Origin: Megalopta genalis
Taxonomy: Eukaryota; Arthropoda; Insecta; Hymenoptera; Halictidae
Direction of reading: 5' to 3'
DNA length: 64,000 nucleotides
NCBI RefSeq assembly: GCF_051020955.1
Contig: NC_135029.1
Coordinates: forward strand, 6,652,001 to 6,716,000
Part shown: piece by piece, positions 22,719 to 33,671 of the stretch
Layout: each line of letters opens with the position of its first letter
How positions within the stretch are numbered: the stretch's first letter is position 1
Notes under the pieces: generated by a model
What the model was told of the DNA's origin: nothing
Seen by the model: the letters and a program-made list of their open reading frames with translations, nothing else
Databases searched by the model: none
Translations under genes and position numbers: made by a program

Positions 22719-25305
22719 CCCTTCGTGCTCGTTCGGCTGAATGTCAAAGCTCAATCAGTCGGGACTTGACTAATGGTGGAATCAGACGTGTTTCAAGACA
22801 GCTCTTCCAATAATGTCGATCGTCAAAGTCATTGGGGTGGGGGGGGGGGGGGTGTACCCTTCGTGCTCGCTCGGCTCAATGTCAAAGCTCAATCAGTCGG
22901 GACTTGACTGATGGTGGAATCAGACGTGTTTCAAGACAGCTCTTCCAATAATGTCGATCGTCAAAGTCATTGGGGGGGGGGGCGTGGGGGGAGGGTGTAT
23001 CCTTCGTGCTCGCTCGGCTCAATGTCAAAGCTCAATCAGTCGGGACTTGACTAATGGTGGAATCAGACGTGTTTCAAGACAGCTCTTCCAATAATGTCGA
23101 TCGTCAAAGTCATTGGGGTGGGGGGGGGGGGTGTACCCTTCGTGCTCGCTCGGCTCAATGTCAAAGCTCAATCAGTCGGGACTTGACTGATGGTGGAATC
23201 AGACGTGTTTCAAGACAGCTCTTCCAATAATGTCGATCGTCAAAGTCATTGGGGGGGGGGGGCGTGGGGGGAGGGTGTATCCTTCGTGCTCGCTCGGCTC
23301 AATGTCAAAGCTCAATCAGTCGGGACTTGACTAATGGTGGAATCAGACGTGTTTCAAGACAGCTCTTCCAATAATGTCGATCGTCAAAGTCATTGGGGGG
23401 GGGGGGGGGCGTGGGGGGATGGGTGCACCCTTCGTGCTCGCTCGGCTGAATGTCAAAGCTCAATCAGTCGGGACTTGACTAATGGTGGAATCAGACGTGT
23501 TTCAAGACAGCTCTTCCAATAATGTCGATCGTCAAAGTCATTGGGGTGGGGGGGGGGGGGTGTACCCTTCGTGCTCGCTCGGCTGAATGTCAAAGCTCAA
23601 TCAGTCGGGACTTGACTGATGGTGGAATCAGACGTGTTTCAAGACAGCTCTTCCAATAATGTCGATCGTCAAAGTCATTGGGGGGGGGGGGGCGTGGGGG
23701 GAGGGTGTACCCTTCATGCTCGCTCGGCTGAATGTCAAAGCTCAATCAGTCGGGACTTGACTAATGGTGGAATCAGACGTGTTTCAAGACAGCTCTTCCA
23801 ATAATGTCGATCGTCAAAGTCATTGGGGGGGGGGGGGCGTGGGGGGATGGGTGCACCCTTCGTGCTCGCTCGGCTGAATGTCAAAGCTCAATCAGTCGGG
23901 ACTTGACTAATGGTGGAATCAGACGTGTTTCAAGACAGCTCTTCCAATAATGTCGATCGTCAAAGTCATTGGGGTGGGGGGGGGGGGGTGTACCCTTCGT
24001 GCTCGCTCGGCTGAATGTCAAAGCTCAATCAGTCGGGACTTGACTGATGGTGGAATCAGACGTGTTTCAAGACAGCTCTTCCAATAATGTCGATCGTCAA
24101 AGTCATTGGGGGGGGGGGGCGTGGGGGGAGGGTGTACCCTTCATGCTCGCTCGGCTGAATGTCAAAGCTCAATCAGTCGGGACTTGACTAATGGTGGAAT
24201 CAGACGTGATTCAAGACAGCTCTTCCAATAATGTCGATCGTCAAAGCCATTGGGGGGGGGGGGGGGGGAGGGTGCACCCTTCGTGCTCGCTCGGCTGAAT
24301 GTCAAAGCTCAATCAGTCGGGACTTGACTAATGGTGGAATCAGATGTGTTTCAAGACAGCTCTTCCAATAATGTCGATCGTCAAAGTCATTGGGGGGGGG
24401 GCGTGGGGGGAGGGTGCACCCTTCGTGCTCGCTCGGCTGAATGTCAAAGCTCAATCAGTCGGGACTTGACTGATGGTGGAATCAGACGTGTTTCAAGACA
24501 GCTCTTCCAATAATGTCGATCGTCAAAGTCATTGGGGGGGGGGGGGTGTACCTTTCGTGCTCGCTCGGCTGAATGTCAAAGCTCAATCAGTCGGGACTTG
24601 ACTAATGGTGGAATCAGACGTGTTTCAAGACAGCTCTTTCAATAATGTCGATCGTCAAAGTCATTGGGGGGAGGGTGCACCCTTCGTGCTCGCTCGGCTG
24701 AATGTCAAAGCTCAATCAGTCGGGACTTGACTAATGGTGGAATCAGACGTGTTTCAAGACAGCTCTTCCAATAATGTCGGTCGTCAAAGTCATTGGGGGG
24801 GGGGGGCGTGTACCCTTCGTGCTCGCTCGGCTGAATGTCAAAGCTCAATCAGTCGGGACTTGACTGATGGTGGAATCAGACGTGTTTCAAGACAGCTCTT
24901 TCAATAATGTCGATCGTCAAAGTCATTGGGGGGAGGGTGCACCCTTCGTGCTCGCTCGGCTGAATGTCAAAGCTCAATCAGTCGGGACTTGACTAATGGT
25001 GGAATCAGACGTGTTTCAAGACAGCTCTTCCAATAATGTCGGTCGTCAAAGTCATTGGGGGGGGGGGGCGTGTACCCTTCGTGCTCGCTCGGCTGAATGT
25101 CAAAGCTCAATCAGTCGGGACTTGACTGATGGTGGAATCAGACGTGTTTCAAGACAGCTCTTCCAATAATGTCGATCATCAAAGTCATTGGGGGGGGGGG
25201 CGTGGGGGGAGGGTGTATCCTTCGTGCTCGCTCGGCTCAATGTCAAAGCTCAATCAGTCGGGACTTGACTAATGGTGGAATCAGACGTGTTTCAAGAAAG
25301 CTCTT
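22719..25305 (+). repeat. Satellite array, 19 monomers of 129-148 bp with poly-G runs
   Basis: The monomer contains CCCTTCGTGCTCGCTCGGCT, TCAAAGCTCAATCAGTCGGG, GGTGGAATCAGACGTGTTTC and GTCGATCGTCAAAGTCATT followed by a G tract of 6-20 bases. The TCAAAGC anchor occurs at 22,744, 22,882, 23,025, 23,161, 23,305 and so on to 25,243. Two subtypes (ACTAATGG and ACTGATGG, with plain or CGTGGGGGGAGGG G-tracts) alternate in 2- and 3-monomer blocks, a higher-order structure. Short frames beginning MVESDVFQDSSSNNV are satellite translation and not genes. Confidence 0.95.
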
Positions 25306-26035
25306 AGAAGATGAGATTCAACGCGAAATTCCAAATGTTTCGATGCAAATCTTAAATGTGTGTTATGGAACTTGGGCACTTCTTGGTGTTGCTTCCACTC
25401 TCCTACTGCTGTCTTCTTTTGCTGCTGCTATTGCTACTCCGCTGCTACTTCCGTTTACTTCTTCCTACTACAAATTCCAGAACCAACATCGCATCGAAAT
25501 GTAAGTCACATGCTCTTGTTTTACCAGTAGTTTTCTCAATTTTTCGAGTACAGTGACCACATACTTGTTACGAATTCTATTGTATATCTAGTTAGGATGT
25601 TTTCTTGTCAATAATTCGTGTTTTCCGTTTGCATTCAATTGCCGTTGCCCTTGCTAATACTGTCTGTCATTGTTACTTCCATTACATTTTTGCCGTTACT
25701 ATTGCCGTTACCCTTGCCAATACTTCTGTCATTATTACTTCCATTACATTTTTGCCATTACTATTGCCGTTACTTCTCGAGCAATTAAATTCGCGCGTAG
25801 TCACCGAAACAGATTAATTTTGAAGAATAATTCGAAACTAATAACCCCATTTTAGCTAGGATTTTCAGGTTCTTTATTTTCAGATTCTTTATTTTCAGGT
25901 TAATACTATTGTAAGACAAAAATTATTGTGTATATTATCATGTGTATTATTATGTATATGTATTGTTAATTGGTCACTGTACTCGCTGCAATAGTAATAG
26001 TAGTTCTTGCAGTAGTAGTAGTAGCAGTAGTAGTA
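25306..26035. other. Transition zone after the satellite
   Basis: Low-complexity GCTGCT/TTGCCGTTAC-rich DNA. A two-copy tandem repeat of about 65-70 bp (unit GTTACTTCCATTACATTTTT plus GCC(G/A)TTACTATTGCC) lies at about 25,650-25,770, and a GTA microsatellite at 25,997-26,034. No gene. Confidence 0.6.
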
Positions 26036-27335
26036 TTTGGGCAGGCTTTGCCGCCCCAACGAACAGCGCAGATGGACACATCCGCGACTTGCAATAGCGT
26101 TGCGAAATAATCTCGCGTTGTTTCGCTTCATTTTTAACAGAGATGAAAATAAGCGTCGCGAATAAAACCATCGCGATTATCATTAGCATCGAAATTAATT
26201 ATTCAGAGTATAGCGTCGCGAATGAAAGATTCGCGATTTCATTTGGTTCGACATGCAAGAAGCGTCAAAGATAGCGTTGCGACTAAGTACGCTCGCGTTT
26301 CAAGTTTGAAATTTTCGAAGATCATCAAAGTCCACTCGCTTTTGCATCTCTGTTCATTGAATTAGCGTCGCGACAATACAATCGCGTTGCAATAGTTTAC
26401 CTTCCGACTTTTCAGGCGCCCATGCTGCAGCTGCAACGAAGGGCCTCGCCGCCCCAACAACAACTCGGATGGGCACATCCGCGACTTGCCATAGCGTTGC
26501 GAATTATTCACGCGTTGCTATAATTAATTTCGAACAGAAATCATAGCGTTGCGAATAAAATAGACGCGAGTTTTCTTTGTATTATCAAGCACAATAGCTT
26601 TGAATATAGCGTTGCGAACTAATCGCGTTTCAACTTTGCAATTCTATCAAATTTCTCGAAGTCTACAGACTCGTTCTTTCCAGAAAGTAAAGTTAAATCT
26701 TTCGGATTTCTGTTCGATGCATTAGCGTAGCGTCGAAATAATCGCGTTGCCAGTAGCTTCGTTCGTCTTTTCAGGCGCCCATTCCGCAGTTGCAACAATG
26801 GACCGAGGTCCCAACGATCAGCTGGGTTGGGCACATCGCGATTTTTCCATCCTAGCGTTGCGAAATGAATTATCGCGTTTTTTCTTCGAATTAGTTTCGA
26901 AGTTAGCGTTGCGAGAATAATCGCGTTGCAGTAGCTTCGTTCGTCTTTCAGAGCCCATGCCGCAGTTGCAACGCTCCGCAGTGCAGGCATTCGCGATTTT
27001 CCTTAGAGTCGCGAGACGAAATTAACAACGCGTTGTATTAGCGTCGCGAAAAATTGCCAATGCGTTGTATCAGAATTGCGAAAACTGCCAACGCGTTGTG
27101 TTAGAGTCGCGAAATAAATGCCGCACTGCGAGTTGCCGTTCCAAGGATCGCAGCATTGTCTCGCAATCGTCGACGATTCCCTTTAGAGTTGCGTGAAAAC
27201 AAATCAAAGCTCGCGGGTGTTTTCGCTTCCGGATCTGACGAATTAACATCGGATTTAATATTTAGACGAATTAGCACGAATTAATATCCACTTCTAATTC
27301 TCGTGGATTAGCGTCGCGAGAAAGGAGTCCGCGTT
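26036..27335 (+). repeat. Field of about 17 GCGTYGCGA...TCGCG mini-hairpins
   Basis: The motif (T)AGCGT(T/C)GCGA, 5-16 variable bases, then TCGCG or ACGCGTTG recurs near 26,096, 26,152, 26,212, 26,272, 26,365, 26,491, 26,545, 26,605, 26,724, 26,854, 26,904, 27,008, 27,040, 27,072, 27,102, 27,183 and 27,309. CGCGA/TCGCG arms are kept while the loop and spacers differ. Spacing is about 60 bp or, in the 27.0-27.1 kb cluster, 30-32 bp. The field also has a longer internal repeat: CGCC(G)CCAAC...GG(G/A)CACATCCGCGACTTGC at 26,051, 26,447 and 26,805, and CAGGCGCCCAT..(T/C)GCAG(C/T)TGCAAC at 26,414, 26,773 and 26,949. Confidence 0.8.
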
Positions 27336-27974
27336 TCTTTGCCACTTTCATTTTGATTTCCTCTCTGGCATCCAAAATCAAATCGTAATTCTTATATTCG
27401 CAGACAATATCTTTGCAAAGCAGTGGAAGATCGTCACCACAGGGAGCGAGAATATTTTATTCCTACCTTCGGACTTTTGTAGGCCAGGTCCGAGCACGTG
27501 GTGCAAATGCCCGAAAAACCACTGCGGGCAGTAAGAATTCATTTTTGCGATCCGAGAATTTACAAGTCGTAGCAGTTGGCGCAAAATCGCGACGCACGTT
27601 ACTTATGTCCAAGTCTTCGAGCTCCTTCTGTCGAGATTATCATCCGCCGAGGGTTTATCATCCGCGAGGGAGAAACATCGGCCGAAAGATGAGTCTTAAT
27701 TAATAATTGCGCGCATCTTAGTTCATAATTGTCTGCGTCTTAGTCAAGCAGTGTTCTTAATGTAAGTTTGTTAGATTTCGTTTCCAATTATTTTCACACA
27801 AATTGCATTCGTCTGTGGGTTAACTTGGCACGTGCTGATTTTAGGTTTTCTATTTTATCCTGTCACCCTTTTTGTATTCAGACTAACCATTTTCAATCAT
27901 TTTAGGTACATTATAGAGATTATCATCCGCCGTGGGATTATCATCCGTCGTGGGATGCGTTTTAATTTAGTGTT
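27336..27974. other. Linker between hairpin field and 1.65-kb units
   Basis: Holds the first copies of the 18-bp ATTATCATCCGCCGTGGG minisatellite (about 27,638-27,960). The overlapping short frames on both strands are not recognisable. Confidence 0.4.
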
Positions 27975-28132
27975 ATTCCTCCGATAGGAGGTCCCTCAGG
28001 GGCTCGCTTGCGGGTGGGGCCCGCAAGTGAGTACGGGGGGTAGCGTCCCCGAGGTACCCGAGGCGCTTGTAGGTTGTTAGGGTTCTTAATTTAAGTTTGT
28101 TAAATTTTGTTTCCTCCATTCTCTCAAAAATT

Positions 28133-28380
28133 GCACTCGTGTGCGGGTTAGTTTGGCACTCGTGTGCTGGTTAGTGTGGCACTCGTGTGCTGGTCAGTGT
28201 GGCACTCGTGTGCTGGTCTTAGGTTTCGTATTTCGCCTTGTATTCGGACTAATTTGAATTCAATCATTTCAGGTTCATTACAGATATTATCATCCGCCGT
28301 GGGATGCGTCTTAGTTTCCTTCATTTTCCCAAAAATTGCACTCGTGTGCGGGTTAGCTTGGCACTCGTGTGCTGGTCTTA
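28133..28380 (+). repeat. 23-bp and 18-bp minisatellites, unit 1
   Basis: Copies of ACTCGTGTGC(T/G)GGTTAGTGTGG in tandem (28,134-28,216 and again 28,337-28,380), with ATTATCATCCGCCGTGGGA between them. Arrays of five 23-mers recur at about 29,999-30,110 and 31,661-31,772. Confidence 0.85.
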
Positions 28381-28857
28381 GGTTTCCCAATTTGACTTGT
28401 CACCTATTTTGTATTCATACTAACTAGAATTCAATCTTTTCAGGTTCATTACAGATATTATCATCCGCCGTGGGATTATCATCCGCCGAGGGATTCGTCT
28501 TAGTTATTAAGTGCGTGCGAGTTAGTTGATATGTGTATGTATGACTTAGTTTAAGATTCTTAACTTCTTGCCGTACTTTAACGGGTCTAGCTTTGAACAA
28601 AGATTTTTCTTAAGAATGAACATTAATTTATTGTTTCATTTTCGCCTAAATCTCTCTTCTTTTCAGTACAATATTTACTTGTTCAATGAAACGTAGTCTC
28701 ACAATAATTAGAAATTTTCTTCTCCTTCTGAGAAATACTTACAATCGGGAAATTTCTAGTCATCATAAATTTAAAGAGAATGGTACGGCAAGGGGTTAAG
28801 ATTGCTCAGGGGCCCTCGACCCACGGGAGCGCCCGTGGGGGGCACGGGGGGTAGCGT

Positions 28858-28986
28858 CCCCGAGATACCCGAGTCGCTAACTTCGCATATGTCCAGTATT
28901 ATTGCCTTACTTTTACTTTTTCGCGTTTCGCTTTTGACTCCGCCACAGCAGAAAGCTGTGGTGGCCTTGCTTGCGCAAACTCTTGG
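28858..28986 (+). other. Recurring exon-like segment with splice donor in each unit
   Basis: A plus frame ending LTPPQQKAVVALLAQTLG runs into CTTGG|GTAAGTCC. The same segment recurs at about 30,645-30,755 and 32,290-32,399, always with the donor. Unit 3 keeps a 69-codon frame from an ATG; unit 2 has a one-base change in the G run that shifts the upstream frame. It also contains the perfect CCACAGC/GCTGTGG stem, so conservation may be structural and not coding. Confidence 0.3.
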
Positions 28987-29362
28987 GTAAGTCCGAACAC
29001 ATCTCGATGTTCGACGAGTGACCATGCGGCGTAGTGATTCGAACGCGGATCCTCCTTCTGGGAGGGCTCTCTCCTGGTCGCTGTTCGGCCAGTAATCCGT
29101 CCTTAGCTCTCTTTTGGGGGCGGGGCGTTGGGTGAGAAAAGGTCACACAGGTTTACCTGTGTAGTCTCCCACCTAGTGCCGATTCAGACGGGTAAGGCGG
29201 CCTAAGTTAGTTTTAGGTCGCAGGGCGAGAAATGGCCACTCACTCCCAATGTGGGAGGATACAACTTTGGATCATCACTCCTCATGTGATCACGCCGGTC
29301 ATCGCGATTTGCGAGGCACCGAACTTGTGCGAGCATTGTACGCGTCGCGTCACCCTCGACAC

Positions 29363-29455
29363 AGTGCCTTCTGCACTGACTCGCAGTTGTTTCTCACTTT
29401 GAAAGAATCACTGCCTTCTGCACTGATTCATTTCGGTCCCCGTGGATCAGAGACT
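29363..29455 (+). other. CTTCT-loop hairpin triplet, unit 1
   Basis: CAGTGC-CTTCT-GCACTG, then AATCACTGC-CTTCT-GCACTGATT, then GGATCAGAG-ACTTCTT-CTTTGATCC. Equivalent triplets are at 31,018-31,125 and 32,664-32,770, where the middle stem reads AATCAGAGC/GCTCTGATT, changed on both arms. A remnant of the third hairpin lies at 33,170-33,188. Confidence 0.7.
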
Positions 29456-29658
29456 TCTTCTTTGATCCACTTGGTCCGCAATAGTACTTGACATATGCGA
29501 ACGAGTGAGTGTGTGGGAATGTGTGATAGCTAGCTAGCGAGCGTGTTAGTTTATAAGTCGTCGTTGTTAGAAAGGGAGCCATAGCGAATTCCGGCTTCGT
29601 TCTGACTCCCTTTCGGGTCTCTAAAGCAGCAACCTCCTCGCGGTGAGACCCGGGCAAT

Positions 29659-29724
29659 CGGTATCATCCTCGGTTCAGGAAATATTGAGAATTGCAATGA
29701 ATTTCTGGGTCGAGGATGATACCG
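29659..29724 (+). other. Pre-miRNA-like 66-nt hairpin, unit 1
   Basis: CGGTATCATCCTCG pairs perfectly with CGAGGATGATACCG, and pairing extends with mismatches through TTCAGGAAAT/ATTTCTGGGT around a loop of about 18 nt. Repeated at 31,321-31,386 (identical) and 32,961-33,026 (two substitutions). Adjacent stems GGGAGCC...CTCCC and GGGTCTC...GAGACCC lie just upstream in every unit. Confidence 0.55.
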
Positions 29725-32700
29725 AGCAAATAGCTGCAAACTTTATATTGTAAAATAGTGTGTATTGTAAAAGTGTGTGGATTTATAGTTCCAATCAGTG
29801 CTCGAAATAATGTTTCGTTCGAAAATTGTTGAAATTGGTATTCCTCCGATCGGAGGTCCCTCAGGGGCTCGCTTGCGGGTGGGGCCCGTGGGCGAGTACG
29901 GGGGGTAGCGTCCCCGAGGTACCCGAGGCGCTTGTAGGTTGTTAGGGTTCTTAATTTAAGTTTGTTAAATTTTGTTTCATTCATTCTCTCAAAAATTGCA
30001 CTCGTGTGCTGGTCAGTGTGGCACTCGTGTACTGGTTAGTGTGGCACTCGTGTGCTGGTTAGCTTGGCACTCGTGTGCTGGTTAGCTTGGCACTCGTGTG
30101 CTGGTCTTAGGTTTCCTAATTTGACTTGTCACCTATTTTGTATTCGTACTAACTAGAATTCAATCTTTTCAGATTCATTACAGATATTATCATCCGCCGT
30201 GGGATTATCATCCGCCGTGGGATTATCATCCGTCGTGGGATACGTCTTAATTAATAAGTGCGTGCGACTTAGTTATTAAGTGCGTGCGAGTTAGTTAATA
30301 AGTGTATGTGAGTTAGTTTAAGATTCTTAACCTCTTGCCGTACTGTAACGGGTCCACCTTTTAATAAAGATTTCTCTTTAGAATGAATATTATTTTGCTC
30401 TTACAACTTTATCTAAATTTATCTTATTTTCACCACAATATTTAATTGCTCAAGAAGTATAGTCTCACAGTAAACTCAAATCTTTTTCTCCTTCTGAGAA
30501 ATAATTACAATCGAGAAATTTCTAGTCATCATAAATTTAAAGAGAATGGTATGGCAAGGGTTTAAGTTCCCTCAGGGGCCCCCGACCCACGGGAGCGCCC
30601 GTGGGGGGCACGGGGGGTAGCGTCCCCGAGGTACCCGAGTCGCTAATTTCGTATATGTCCAGTAGTATTGCCTTAGCATTACTTTTTCGCTTCTCGTTTT
30701 TGACTCCGCCACAGCAGAAAGCTGTGGTGGCCTTGCTTGCGCAAACTCTTGGGTAAGTCCGGACACATCTCGATGTTCGACGAGTGACCATGCGGCGTGG
30801 TGATTCGAACGCGGACCCTCCTGCTGGGGAGGCTCTCGCTTCGCGTATTCGCAATGTAAGACGTCCTTAGCTCTCTTTTGGGGGCGGGGCGCAGGGCGAT
30901 CCGACTCGTAGGATGATCCAACTTTGGATCATTATTCCTCATGTGAAAACGGCGAGCATCGAGATCTGCGAGGCTCCTGATTTGTGCGAGCATTGTACGC
31001 GTCGCGTCACCCTCGAGTCAGTGCCTTCTGTACTGACACGCCCTTGTTTCTTAGTTTCGAAGAATCAGAGCCTTCTGCTCTGATTCATTTCGGTCCCCGT
31101 GGATCAGAGACTTTTTCTTTGATCCACTTTGGTCCGCAATAGTACTTGGCATATGCGGATGAGTGCGTGTGTAGGAGTGTGTGATAGCTAGCTAGCGAGC
31201 GAGTGTATTAGTTTATAAGTCGTCGTTGTTAGAAAGGGAGCCATAGCGAATTCCGGCTTCGTTCTGACTCCCTTTCGGGTCTCTAAAGCAGCAACCTCCT
31301 CGCGGTGAGACCCGGGCAATCGGTATCATCCTCGGTTCAGGAAATATTGAGAATTGCAATGAATTTCTGGGTCGAGGATGATACCGAGCAAATAGCTGCA
31401 AACTTTATATTGTAAAATAGTGTGTATTGTAAAAGTGTGTGGATTTATAGTTCCAATCAGTGCTCGAAATAATGTTTCGTTCGAAAATTGTTGAAATTGG
31501 TATTCCTCCGATCGGAGGTCCCTCAGGGGCTCGCTTGCGGGTGGGGCCCGTGGGCGAGTACGGGGGGTAGCGTCCCCGAGGTACCCGAGGCGCTTGTAGG
31601 TTGTTAGGGTTCTTAATTTAAGTTTGTTAAATTTTGTTTCATTCATTCTCTCAAAAATTGCACTCGTGTGCTGGTCAGTGTGGCACTCGTGTACTGGTTA
31701 GTGTGGCACTCGTGTGCTGGTTAGCTTGGCACTCGTGTGCTGGTTAGCTTGGCACTCGTGTGCTGGTCTTAGGTTTCCTAATTTGACTTGTCACCTATTT
31801 TGTATTCGTACTAACTAGAATTCAATCTTTTCAGATTCATTACAGATATTATCATCCGCCGTGGGATTTTCATCCGCCGTGGGATTTTCATCCGCCGAGG
31901 GATTCGTCTCAGTTATTAAGTGCGTGCGAGTTAGTTGATATGTGTGTGTGTGTGGCTTAGTTTAAGATTCTTAACCTCTTGCCGTACTTTAACGGGTCTA
32001 GCTTTTACTAAAGATTTTTCTTAAGAATGAACACTATTTTATTCTTCCAATTTCGTCTAAATTTCTCTTCTTTTCACTACAATATTTACTTGTTCAATGA
32101 AATGTAGTCTCACAATAATTAGAAATTTTCTTCTCCTTCTGAGAAATAATTATAATCGGTATATTTCTAATCATTATTAATTTAAAGAAAATGGTGCGGC
32201 AAGGGGTTAAGTTCCCTCAGGGGCCGCCGACCCACGGGAGCGCCCGTGGGGGCACGGGGGGTAGCGTCCCCGAGGTACCCGATTCGCTAATTTCGCATAT
32301 GTCGAGTATTATTGCCTTAGCCTTATTTTTTCGCGTCTCGTCTTTGACTCCGCCACAGCAGAAAGCTGTGGTGGCCTTGCTTGCGCAAACTCTTGGGTAA
32401 GTCCGGACACGTCTCGTTGTTCGACGAGTGACCATGCGGCATGGTGATTCGAACGCGGACCCTCCTGCTGGGGAGGCTCTCGCTTCGCGTATTCGCAATG
32501 TAAGACGTCCTTAGCTCTCTTTTGGGGGCGGGGCGCAGGGCGATCCGACTCGTAGGATGATCCAACTTTGGATCATTATTCCTCATGTGAAAACGGCGAG
32601 CATCGAGATCTGCGAGGCTCCTGATTTGTGCGAGCATTGTACGCGTCGCGTCACCCTCGAGTCAGTGCCTTCTGTACTGACACGCCCTTGTTTCTTAGTT

Positions 32701-33279
32701 TCGAAGAATCAGAGCCTTCTGCTCTGATTCATTTCGGTCCCCGTGGATCAGAGACTTTTTCTTTGATCCACTTTGGTCCGCAATAGTACTTGGCATATGC
32801 GAACGAGTGAGTGTGTGGGAATGTGTGATAGCTAGCTAGCGAGCGTATTAGTTTATAAGTCGTCGTTGTTAGAAAGGGAGCCATAGCGAATTCCGGCTTC
32901 GTTCTGACTTCCTTTCGGGTCTCTAAAGCAGCAACCTCCTCGCGGTGAGACCCGGGCAATCGGTATCATCCTCGGTTCAGGAAATATTGAGAATTACAAT
33001 GAATTTCTGGATCGAGGATGATACCGAGCAAATAGCTGCAAACTTTGTATTGTAACAAAGTATTTATTGTAAAAGTATGTGAAATTATACTATAAGTCGG
33101 GGCTCTGAATAATGTTTCGTTCGAAAATTGTACAAATTGTAATTCTTCCGATCGGAGGTCCCTCAGGGGACTTCTTCTTTGATCCACTTGGTCCGCAATA
33201 GTACTTGACATATACGAACGAGTGAGTGTGTAGGTGTGTGCTAGCTAGCTGGCGAGCGTGTGTGTTAGTTCATAAGTCG

Positions 33280-33544
33280 TAAATATATGCTACGTAAAAA
33301 TTGTCATTTCAAAAACGCGATTCAGTCGGATCTACGTTTATGTACCGGTCTCTGACCGTCGCGACCGATAAGAACGCGTACAGCCGTAACTAAAACGGCG
33401 CTTTAATGCGTCGGAGGAAACTTTCATTAATTAAGTGATCAGTGTTTGGTAACAGTGCAGTGAAAGATCAGCTGTACGTTGTACAAGATCAGTGCCCTTC
33501 GACATCGTGATTTTCAGCCAGCAAATGCATCCTCAACTAAATGG
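33280..33544 (+). other. Exon-like segment with short leader ORF start and GTGAGT donor
   Basis: A GC-richer stretch outside the tandem units contains an initiator-like TTCAGTCGG (about 33,323) and ends ATGCATCCTCAACTAAATGG|GTGAGT, with ATG at 33,525 and GT at 33,545, which would encode MHPQLN plus a split codon in phase 2. It could be a transposon promoter and first exon whose downstream exons were deleted, since the right terminal repeat begins 130 bp later. Confidence 0.3.
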
Positions 33545-33671
33545 GTGAGTTTCTTACTGATAATATTTTTCATATCTCTCTAATAAACAAATCCTTTACG
33601 TCCCTTATTTATTATTAAATCAGCTTTGCAAATCATTCGTTAATCTTCACTGTACACTTTGCATAAAAATT

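Larger units (their letters stand above)
27975..33142 (+). repeat. Three tandem 1.64-1.87 kb units
   Basis: Unit starts, marked by TCCTCCGATCGGAGGTCCCT (unit 1 GATAGG), are at about 27,975, 29,840 and 31,502, with a fourth, truncated start at about 33,143. Each unit has, in order, a GC-rich block ending GGGGGGTAGCGTCCCCGAG, 23-bp ACTCGTGTGCTGG minisatellite copies, 18-bp ATTATCATCCGCCGTGGG copies, a second GC-rich block, a CCACAGCAGAAAGCTGTGG stem-loop, three CTTCT-loop hairpins, a TAGCTAGCTAGC stretch and a long hairpin. About 650 bp (29,548-30,204 versus 31,210-31,866) is identical between units 1/2 and 2/3 boundaries, so amplification was recent. Confidence 0.9.

Noticed and set aside
23334..24513. 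Repeated 60-62 codon frames beginning MVESDVFQDSSSNNV
   Set aside because: They coincide with satellite monomers, and the Gly stretches vary with G-run length and shift frame between monomers.
22719..25305. CRISPR-like alternation of repeats and spacers
   Set aside because: Whole monomers are repeated, the variable part is only a G tract, and the context is eukaryotic.
26619..26990. 123-codon minus frame inside the hairpin field
   Set aside because: It is built from the repeated GCGTTGCGA motifs, and no other copy of the motif region is open.
28070..28085. Telomere-like GGTTGTTAGGG words in the 1.65-kb units
   Set aside because: Single occurrences inside a larger unit, not tandem TTAGG runs.
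29025..29050. tRNA-like TTCGAATC box (also near 30,800 and 32,445)
   Set aside because: The bases on either side of the loop cannot form the 5-bp T stem, and no acceptor or anticodon arm is found around it.
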